From assembly GCA_028277225.1 (NCBI GenBank), contig JANQHB010000008.1:1-11631 (forward strand): DNA of 11,631 nt, read 5' to 3'. Below, in pieces: positions 7,112 to 11,555 of the stretch. This DNA is from Chlorobium sp. Lineage in GTDB: Bacteria > Bacteroidota > Chlorobiia > Chlorobiales > Chlorobiaceae. Position 1 is the first letter of the stretch; every line of letters begins with the position of its first letter. Position numbers and translations under genes: made by a program. The notes beneath the pieces are model-generated. The model saw nothing but the letters and a program-made list of their open reading frames with translations, had not been told where the DNA came from and did no database searches.

Positions 7112-7330
7112 TTACTTGTTTCCCTGGTTGAGGGACTTGCTGAGCCCGTTGAGAATCTGCTGTGCCACATTATTTGCAGACTCGAGAGCGTTGACAAGGA
7201 CATTGCCGATAGGAGTAAGCGTGGTATCGAGAAGATTGCCTACACCCATAAGGATCGTCGAGAAATCACCCTTGATGTCCCCGCTCGGTGTAGAACCGCT
7301 CTGCACTTCCGGTTTGGTTTCTTCAGCCAT
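7112..7330 (-). CDS. small amphipathic protein, possibly a CsmB/CsmF-type chlorosome envelope protein
   Basis: The 72-residue product has an acidic, Ser/Thr/Gly-rich N-terminus (about 1-24) and a long amphipathic stretch of small and aliphatic residues (about 25-66). This includes VGNLLDTTLTPIGNVLVNAL and ends in a basic, polar tail (LSKSLNQGNK). There is no cysteine, signal peptide or true membrane span. Length and composition match the small CsmB/CsmF proteins that coat the lipid monolayer of chlorosomes in green sulfur bacteria. I rely on general resemblance, not an alignment, so the assignment is tentative. If right, it places the window in the Chlorobia. A hairpin terminator lies downstream and an AT-rich region with a 14-bp palindrome upstream, consistent with a single-gene transcript. 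The ATG at 7330 has no clear Shine-Dalgarno sequence. Confidence 0.5.
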   Translation of the reverse strand: MAEETKPEVQSGSTPSGDIKGDFSTILMGVGNLLDTTLTPIGNVLVNALESANNVAQQILNGLSKSLNQGNK

Positions 7331-7349
7331 ATGTGGAATGATTTTATAA

Positions 7350-7363
7350 TTATATCGATATAA
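7350..7363. promoter_or_regulatory. AT-rich palindrome upstream of the chlorosome-protein-like gene
   Basis: TTATATCGATATAA is a perfect 14-bp palindrome whose near edge is 19 bases from the start codon. The surrounding AT-rich sequence contains TATAAT-like hexamers on the minus strand. It could be the -10 region of a strong promoter or an operator. No well-spaced -35 box could be fixed, so the promoter itself is not called. Confidence 0.3.
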
Positions 7364-7416
7364 GAATTATCGTAGGTGCAAAATAAAACATTTCCCCAAG
7401 CATTCAAAACGAGCAC

Positions 7417-7429
7417 GGCGCAAAGCGCC
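7417..7429. repeat. small palindrome GGCGC-aaa-GCGCC at the rfbB stop codon
   Basis: Five-base arms with a 3-base loop end on the first base of the rfbB stop codon triplet (7429-7431). Nearly the same palindrome (loop ttc) lies in the last codons of rfbC at 9824-9836. No T-run follows on the minus strand, so terminator function is doubtful. Confidence 0.5.
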
Positions 7430-8472
7430 TACCCATACATTTTCTCATAATACCGCTGGTACTCGCCCGAGGTTACGTGATCGAGCCAGTCCTGGTTGTC
7501 GAGATACCAGTCGACGGTTTTTTCCAGTCCCTCTTCGAACTGCAGCGAGGGACTCCAGCCCAGCTCCTCCTGAAGTTTTGACGAGTCGATAGCGTAGCGG
7601 AAATCATGGCCTGCACGGTCGGTCACATAGGTGATCAGCTTTTCCGATTCACCTTCAGCCCGTCCGAGCTTTCGATCCATGATACCGCAGAGCAGCCGTA
7701 TGAGCTCAATATTCCTCCACTCGTTCTGCCCGCCAATGTTATAGGTCTCGCCCGGTTTTCCGTTATGGCAGATCACATCGATCGCCCTGGCATGATCGAC
7801 AACCCAGAGCCAGTCCCTGACGTTTTCCCCCTTGCCGTAGACCGGCAGCGGTTTGTTGTGGCGGATATTGTTGATAAAGAGCGGAATGAGCTTTTCGGGA
7901 AACTGGTATGAACCGTAATTGTTCGAGCAGTTACTGATCACAACCGGCAGTCCGTAGGTATCGTGGTAAGCGCGTACAAAATGGTCAGACGAGGCTTTGG
8001 AGGCGGAATACGGGCTGTGCGGGTCGTAAGGGGTCTCCTCGGTAAACGCACCCTCGCTGCCCAGTGCACCGTATACCTCATCGGTTGAAACATGGTAGAA
8101 CAGTTTCCCGCTGAAACTCTCTTTCCACAGAGACCGGGCGGCATTGAGCAGATTCACCGTTCCGATCACGTTGGTCATCACGAACTCTGTAGGACTTGCA
8201 ATCGAACGATCGACATGCGACTCGGCAGCGAGGTGGATCACCCTGTCGAAACGCTCCGTCTCAAACAGCGAAAGCATCGCATCACGCTCTGTTATGTCCC
8301 CTTTGACAAACCGGTAGTTCGAAGAACCCTCGACGTCACGCAGGTTTTCCAGGTTACCCGCATAGGTCAGATCGTCAAGATTGGTTACAGTGTATTGAGG
8401 GTAGGCTGTTATGAAATGCCGCACGACATGCGACCCGATAAACCCCGCCCCGCCGGTAATGAGAATATGCAT
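7429..8472 (-). CDS. rfbB: dTDP-glucose 4,6-dehydratase
   Basis: RfbB (RmlB) performs the second step of dTDP-L-rhamnose synthesis, NAD-dependent conversion of dTDP-glucose to dTDP-4-keto-6-deoxyglucose. The 347-residue product is an extended short-chain dehydrogenase. It has the Rossmann glycine motif GGAGFIG (7-13), the STDEVYG block (129-135) with the Thr-Asp-Glu catalytic residues typical of this dehydratase, and YSASK (155-159) with the Tyr/Lys pair. The start is the ATG at 8472 (MHILITGGAG). The frame stays open upstream for 41 more codons, but those only translate the TAGGTAA array and a REP-like hairpin, so they are excluded. The array begins one base upstream of the ATG and there is no Shine-Dalgarno sequence. 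It is the last gene of the rfbA-C-D-B series. The stop codon touches a GGCGC/GCGCC palindrome. Confidence 0.96.
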   Translation of the reverse strand: MHILITGGAGFIGSHVVRHFITAYPQYTVTNLDDLTYAGNLENLRDVEGSSNYRFVKGDITERDAMLSLFETERFDRVIHLAAESHVDRSIASPTEFVMTNVIGTVNLLNAARSLWKESFSGKLFYHVSTDEVYGALGSEGAFTEETPYDPHSPYSASKASSDHFVRAYHDTYGLPVVISNCSNNYGSYQFPEKLIPLFINNIRHNKPLPVYGKGENVRDWLWVVDHARAIDVICHNGKPGETYNIGGQNEWRNIELIRLLCGIMDRKLGRAEGESEKLITYVTDRAGHDFRYAIDSSKLQEELGWSPSLQFEEGLEKTVDWYLDNQDWLDHVTSGEYQRYYEKMYG

Positions 8473-8473
8473 A

Positions 8474-8550
8474 GGGTGATTGGTGATTAGGTAATAGGTA
8501 ATAGGTAATAGGTAATAGGTAATAGGTAATAGGTAATAGGTAATAGGGTG
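8474..8550 (+). repeat. TAGGTAA heptamer array, left arm of cassette C
   Basis: Eleven units in one register: GGGTGAT, TGGTGAT, eight perfect TAGGTAA copies (8488-8543), and TAGGGTG. The rfbB start codon lies one base before the array. On the minus strand, toward rfbB, the array has no stop codon in the rfbB frame. Confidence 0.93.
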
Positions 8551-8585
8551 AAGATAGTTGTTGCAGTGTTGATTTATTTGAATGC

Positions 8586-8611
8586 GGGCAGACACACAGG
8601 TCTGCCCCTAC
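8586..8611 (-). repeat. REP-like hairpin with GTAG signature (copy 2)
   Basis: The 8-bp stem is GGGCAGAC (8586-8593) with GTCTGCCC (8600-8607), a 6-base loop, and CTAC at 8608-8611. The minus strand reads GTAG and then the palindrome, the same orientation as copies 1 and 3. It is preceded by TTTGAATGC, as copy 3 is. Confidence 0.65.
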
Positions 8612-8655
8612 ATTTTTACTTCCCTTACTCCTGCAAGCGAAAGCGAGCTACTCCT

Positions 8656-8670
8656 GCGCACGAAATGCGC
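8656..8670. repeat. small palindrome GCGCA-cgaaa-TGCGC
   Basis: It follows ACTCCT, as does the longer-armed palindrome GCGCAC-aac-GTGCGC at 9751-9765 in the next cassette. The arms are kept while the loops differ, which points to a shared structural part. Confidence 0.55.
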
Positions 8671-8689
8671 TGCACCCATTACCTACTAC

Positions 8690-9553
8690 CTATTCCCCAA
8701 TCTTTTGAAACATTCTCTCCAGGGAGTCCTGCCAGTGGGGGATTTCCAGGTCCCAGTGGCGCTTGATTTTTCCTTTGTGCAGCACGCTGTAATGAGGACG
8801 TTCGGCTTTTGTGGGATATTCGTCGGTTCCTATCGGTTTCACCCTGCAGGGCAGTTCCCTGATTTTCATGATCGCGTGTGCAAGATCATACCAGGAACAG
8901 ACACCCTCGTTCGAGTAATGATAGGTTTCCCTGTAGGACCAGACGGGATCATGGCGTTCGAGAATCGACAGAAGAGCTCCGGCCAGATCGGCCGCATAGG
9001 TCGGCGAACCAATCTGGTCGAACACAACGTTCAGCATCTCACGCTCACTGCCCAGGCGCAACATGGTCTTGACGAAATTCTGCCCGTAAGAAGAGTACAG
9101 CCATGAAGTCCGAACGATCATATAGGAGGGCGCGATCCCGCGAACATGTTCTTCCCCCTCCCATTTCGTCCTGCCGTAAACACCGAGAGGCCTTGCCGGA
9201 TCGTCTTCCGTATAGGGAACCGAAGAGTCACCGTTGAAAACATAGTCGGTAGACACATGTACAAGAAGCGCGTGGCACTCACATGCAACTCCCGCAAGCA
9301 CAGCCGGGCCGTCACGGTTGACACGCCGAGCCGCCTCGATCTCCTCTTCTGCCCGGTCAACATGTGTATAGGCCGCACAGTTTATGATTACCGTAATGCT
9401 GTGCTTCCGGCAAACGGCCCCGACACTCTCCCTGTCGGTGATGTCCAGCTCAGGCAGATCATAAAAGAAAAACCGCATATCCTGTTTCCCGGAAGCCAGC
9501 GACTTGAGCTCCGAACCCAACTGCCCGTTAGAACCAGTAACAAGAATGTTCAT
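8690..9553 (-). CDS. rfbD: dTDP-4-dehydrorhamnose reductase
   Basis: RfbD (RmlD) performs the last step of dTDP-L-rhamnose synthesis, NAD(P)H-dependent reduction of dTDP-4-keto-rhamnose. The 287-residue product is of normal length. It has the N-terminal nucleotide-binding motif GSNGQLG (7-13), the AAYTHVDRAE block (60-69), STDYVF (101-106) with the catalytic threonine, and YGRTK (126-130) with the Tyr/Lys pair. The start is the ATG at 9553. Upstream on the coding strand there is a pyrimidine-rich stretch and then the GTGAATC array, with no Shine-Dalgarno sequence. The stop codon TAG (8692-8690) is the start of a TAGGTAG heptamer, and the codons just before it (GGG GAA) also fit the heptamer pattern, so the C-terminus IGE may be repeat-derived. 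It is the third gene of the rhamnose set. Confidence 0.96.
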   Translation of the reverse strand: MNILVTGSNGQLGSELKSLASGKQDMRFFFYDLPELDITDRESVGAVCRKHSITVIINCAAYTHVDRAEEEIEAARRVNRDGPAVLAGVACECHALLVHVSTDYVFNGDSSVPYTEDDPARPLGVYGRTKWEGEEHVRGIAPSYMIVRTSWLYSSYGQNFVKTMLRLGSEREMLNVVFDQIGSPTYAADLAGALLSILERHDPVWSYRETYHYSNEGVCSWYDLAHAIMKIRELPCRVKPIGTDEYPTKAERPHYSVLHKGKIKRHWDLEIPHWQDSLERMFQKIGE

Positions 9554-9566
9554 GAAAAAGGAAGGT

Positions 9567-9611
9567 ATTCGTGAATCGTGAATCGTGAATCGTGAATCGT
9601 GAATCGTGAAT
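9567..9611 (+). repeat. GTGAATC heptamer array upstream of rfbD
   Basis: Five perfect GTGAATC copies (9571-9605) have partial units on both sides. The array lies 13 bases from the rfbD start codon. It takes the place where a leader and promoter elements would be expected. Confidence 0.93.
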
Positions 9612-9679
9612 AAGGGAAGATAGGAAAGTCAAAATTCAAACGGCACAAAAGGTAATGGGTAATGGGTGGAAGATAGTTG

Positions 9680-9719
9680 TTGAGCCGTTGATTTGTTGAA
9701 CTGTTGCATTGTTTGAATG
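9680..9719 (+). repeat. octamer repeat TTGAACTG-like, five units
   Basis: TTGAGCCG, TTGATTTG, TTGAACTG, TTGCATTG and TTTGAATG follow each other without a break in 8-base register. The first three bases and the last G are nearly constant. The run ends one base before the REP-like hairpin, as the three-unit run at 8561-8584 does. Confidence 0.65.
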
Positions 9720-9720
9720 C

Positions 9721-9746
9721 AGGCAGCCAAAAGGGGCTGCCCCTAC
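9721..9746 (-). repeat. REP-like hairpin with GTAG signature (copy 3)
   Basis: The 7-bp stem is GGCAGCC (9722-9728) with GGCTGCC (9735-9741), a 6-base loop, and one mismatch (A9721 and C9742) at the base. CTAC lies at 9743-9746. The stem sequence differs from copies 1 and 2 while the hairpin and the GTAG end are kept, which argues for selection or recognition of structure. Confidence 0.62.
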
Positions 9747-9750
9747 TCCT

Positions 9751-9765
9751 GCGCACAACGTGCGC
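9751..9765. repeat. small palindrome GCGCAC-aac-GTGCGC
   Basis: The 6-bp arms are perfect with a 3-base loop. The palindrome directly follows CTACTCCT at the end of the REP-like hairpin. It is the counterpart of the palindrome at 8656-8670. Confidence 0.55.
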
Positions 9766-9785
9766 TAAATCTATTACCTACTACC

Positions 9786-9800
9786 TGACGCTCCGCGTCA
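9786..9800. repeat. small palindrome TGACGC-tcc-GCGTCA (second copy)
   Basis: Identical to 244-258, including its left neighbour CTACC and its right neighbour CCATTCAC. The two copies lie more than 9 kb apart. Confidence 0.7.
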
Positions 9801-9811
9801 CCATTCACGAT

Positions 9812-10423
9812 TTACGACTCCCCGGCGCTTCGCGCCACTCCTCTGGAATAAATACGTTCCTGCTTGAATTCATCGTACGAAAAATGGAACGCGTCCCTGA
9901 AGAAGGGCTGGGCGGCATCTTTTGCTGATACCTGGACCTTCTCTTCTGCAAAACTCCAGTCGATGCCCAGGCCGGGATCGTTCCAGCGAATGCCGGTGTC
10001 ATACTCGGGAGCGTAATAGTTATCGCACTTGTATGAAATAATCGCATCGTCTGAAAGAACAAGAAAACCGTGGGCGAATCCCTGGGGAACCCAGAGCATG
10101 TTGTGCCTTTCCGAGTCGAGTTTCACGGCAACATGCTGCCCGAACCATGGCGAACCTTCCCTGATATCGAGTGCGACATCGAGAACAGCTCCCTCGATCA
10201 CCCGAACCAGCTTCGACTGCGTAAACGGAGGCTTCTGAAAATGCAGGCCGCGCAGAACGCCATACCCGGATTTTGACTGGTTTTCCTGAACAAAATCAAC
10301 CTCACCGACACGCTCTCGAAAAAAATCTTTCCTGAACGACTCAAAAAAATACCCCCGCTCGTCCCCAAAAATGCGAGGCTCGAAAATCAGAACATCAGGT
10401 ATAGCTGTAGCGTGTATATCCAT
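9812..10423 (-). CDS. rfbC: dTDP-4-dehydrorhamnose 3,5-epimerase
   Basis: RfbC (RmlC) inverts carbons 3 and 5 of dTDP-4-keto-6-deoxyglucose, the third step of dTDP-L-rhamnose synthesis. The 203-residue product is a small beta-barrel (cupin-like) enzyme. The RGLHFQ motif holds His61. Lys71, Tyr131 (in YKCDNYYAPE) and Asp169 (in SAKDAAQP) match the active-site positions of the family as I remember them. The family is usually about 180-190 residues. The surplus is C-terminal, and the last seven to ten residues (GVARSAGES region) are encoded by a GGCGC/GCGCC palindrome (9824-9836) and cassette DNA, with the stop TAA (9814-9812) inside a CGTAAAT heptamer. The start is the ATG at 10423; no Shine-Dalgarno sequence precedes it. 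It is the second gene of the rhamnose set. Confidence 0.95.
   Translation of the reverse strand: MDIHATAIPDVLIFEPRIFGDERGYFFESFRKDFFRERVGEVDFVQENQSKSGYGVLRGLHFQKPPFTQSKLVRVIEGAVLDVALDIREGSPWFGQHVAVKLDSERHNMLWVPQGFAHGFLVLSDDAIISYKCDNYYAPEYDTGIRWNDPGLGIDWSFAEEKVQVSAKDAAQPFFRDAFHFSYDEFKQERIYSRGVARSAGES
9824..9836. repeat. small palindrome GGCGC-ttc-GCGCC inside the 3' end of rfbC
   Basis: The palindrome encodes part of the last eight residues of RfbC. Arms are identical to those of the palindrome at the rfbB stop codon (7417-7429). Confidence 0.55.
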
Positions 10424-10479
10424 CGATATGTAAGGTCTGGTTAAAAATATGATAAGAGATTTTGGTCCATGAATTGATC

Positions 10480-10507
10480 GGTATTAGGTATTAGGTATTA
10501 GGTATTA
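10480..10507 (+). repeat. GGTATTA heptamer array
   Basis: Four perfect GGTATTA copies. The unit differs by one base from GGTAATA, a rotation of TAGGTAA, so it is a sister family that has been homogenised to a different sequence. Confidence 0.9.
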
Positions 10508-10605
10508 GGATGAAGATCGTTATTGTATGAAAAAATATTCGTGCTTTCATCTTGACTCTGCCTTTAGACTCTTACCCCATTCCCTACTACCCATTACCTA
10601 TGAGC

Positions 10606-10620
10606 TGACGCTTTACGTCA
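10606..10620. repeat. small palindrome TGACG-cttta-CGTCA (diverged third copy)
   Basis: Same position in its cassette as the copies at 244-258 and 9786-9800, five bases after a TTACCTA unit and before CACC. The arms are one pair shorter because the sixth pair is a C-A mismatch. Confidence 0.55.
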
Positions 10621-10667
10621 CCGGCCTCCGGCTTCCATTCCGGCCTTTTGACCTTTGCCTTTCTTCT

Positions 10668-11546
10668 TCAACTTCTTTTTAGTAGCTGAAGAAGGTACTC
10701 CCCGTACTGGCTTTTCATCAGGGGTTTGGCGAGCTCTTCGAGCATTGCGTCATCGATCCATTTGTTTCTCCATGCTATCTCTTCCGGACAGGCAATCTTC
10801 AGGCCCTGCCGCTTTTCGACTGTTTCGATAAAGTTGCCGGCCTCCTGATACGAATCGTGCGTACCCGTGTCGAGCCAGGCAAAACCTCGTCCCATCATGG
10901 ACATACGTAACTTTCTGCGCTGTAAATATGCTTCGTTCACCGACGTTATCTCGAGCTCCCCCCGAGCTGACGGTTCGATCGTTTTTGCAACCGCAACGAC
11001 ATCGTTCGGGTAAAAGTACAGTCCGACAACAGCATAGTTCGATCTTGGCTCTTTCGGCTTCTCCTCTATCGACAAAACATTCCCGTCTTCATCAATTTCC
11101 GCCACCCCATAGCGTTCCGGATCCTTGACGTAATAACCGAAGATCTGTGCCACACGATCTTCTCTGACGCTCCGGACCGCATGCTGCAGCATACCCGTAA
11201 AGCCATACCCGAAAAAGATATTGTCACCCAGGATAAGACAGACATCATCGTCACCGACAAACTCCTTGCCAAGCAGAAAAGCCTGCGCAAGGCCATCAGG
11301 CGAAGGCTGCTCGACATATGAGATCGACAATCCCCATTCGCTTCCGTCGCCAAGCATTCTTTTGAACAAAGGAAGATCAACAGGCGTCGAGATCACCAGT
11401 ATCTCACGAATGCCCGCCAGCATAAGCGTACTGAGCGGATAGTAGATCATCGGTTTGTCATAAATCGGCAGAAGCTGCTTCGATATACCCTTTGTTACAG
11501 GATAAAGCCGCGTACCTGACCCCCCGGCAAGTATGATTCCTTTCAT
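10668..11546 (-). CDS. rfbA: glucose-1-phosphate thymidylyltransferase
   Basis: RfbA (RmlA) makes dTDP-glucose and pyrophosphate from dTTP and glucose-1-phosphate, the first step of the rhamnose pathway and usually feedback-inhibited by dTDP-rhamnose. The 292-residue product is of normal length. It has the nucleotidyltransferase signature LAGGSGTRLYPVT (6-18), LLPIYDKPMIYYPLS (25-39), the metal-binding ILGDNIFFG (105-113), SIEEKPKEPRSNYAVVGLYFY (159-179 region), RGELEITSVN (195-204) and the substrate loop WLDTGTHDS (224-232). The start is the ATG at 11546 (MKGIILAGG). Seven A/T bases and then a GTGAATC array lie upstream, with no Shine-Dalgarno sequence. The stop is TGA (10670-10668). It is the first gene of the set in transcription order (A, C, D, B). 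Confidence 0.97.
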   Translation of the reverse strand: MKGIILAGGSGTRLYPVTKGISKQLLPIYDKPMIYYPLSTLMLAGIREILVISTPVDLPLFKRMLGDGSEWGLSISYVEQPSPDGLAQAFLLGKEFVGDDDVCLILGDNIFFGYGFTGMLQHAVRSVREDRVAQIFGYYVKDPERYGVAEIDEDGNVLSIEEKPKEPRSNYAVVGLYFYPNDVVAVAKTIEPSARGELEITSVNEAYLQRRKLRMSMMGRGFAWLDTGTHDSYQEAGNFIETVEKRQGLKIACPEEIAWRNKWIDDAMLEELAKPLMKSQYGEYLLQLLKRS

Positions 11547-11555
11547 AAAAAAACA

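Larger units (their letters stand above)
8473..8699. repeat. repeat cassette C between rfbD and rfbB
   Basis: The whole gap is cassette DNA. The left arm is a TAGGTAA array (8474-8550). Then come a GGGTGAAGATAG box (8546-8557), three TTGAACTG-type octamers (8561-8584) and a REP-like hairpin (8586-8611). ACTCCTGC occurs twice (8627-8634 and 8650-8657), the second copy opening into a GCGCA/TGCGC palindrome. The right arm TTACCTA, CTACCTA, TTCCCCA (8679-8699) holds the rfbD stop codon. No native leader or ribosome-binding sequence for rfbB remains. Confidence 0.85.
9554..9816. repeat. repeat cassette D between rfbC and rfbD
   Basis: This is the most complete cassette. Parts in order: GTGAATC array (9567-9611), a GGGAAGATAG box (9614-9623), GGTAATG twice (9651-9664), a second box GGGTGGAAGATAG (9664-9676), five octamers (9680-9719), a REP-like hairpin (9721-9746), a GCGCAC/GTGCGC palindrome (9751-9765), TTACCTA and CTACCTG (9774-9787), a TGACGC/GCGTCA palindrome (9786-9800), and ATTCACG and ATTTACG (9803-9816). 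Outer GTGAATC faces outer ATTCACG, and inner GGTAATG faces inner TTACCTA, so the cassette is a nested inverted repeat centred on the hairpin. Confidence 0.87.
10424..10667. repeat. repeat cassette E between rfbA and rfbC
   Basis: The left arm is four GGTATTA units (10480-10507), then a GGATGAAGATCG box (10508-10519, one base off the usual GAAGATAG). The core is pyrimidine-rich with two TTAGACTCTT-like stretches. The right arm is four TTACCTA-type units (10573-10600). Next comes a diverged TGACG/CGTCA palindrome (10606-10620) and then GC-rich GGCC/CCGG sequence (10621-10646) that can form a short hairpin. There is no REP-like hairpin. The first 55 bases upstream of rfbC (10424-10479) are not recognisably repeats. 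Confidence 0.75.

Noticed and set aside
8473..8595. A 41-residue N-terminal extension of RfbB from a GTG at 8595
   Set aside because: The extension translates the array and hairpin, and the Rossmann motif begins at once after the ATG at 8472, as in the family.
9550..9756. A 68-codon minus-strand frame upstream of rfbD
   Set aside because: It runs through the octamers, the REP-like hairpin and the GTGAATC array, and overlaps the rfbD start. No sign of coding.
10621..10646. GC-rich GGCC/CCGG stretch after rfbA as a terminator
   Set aside because: The pairing is short and interrupted, no T-run follows on the minus strand, and it lies inside an apparent operon.
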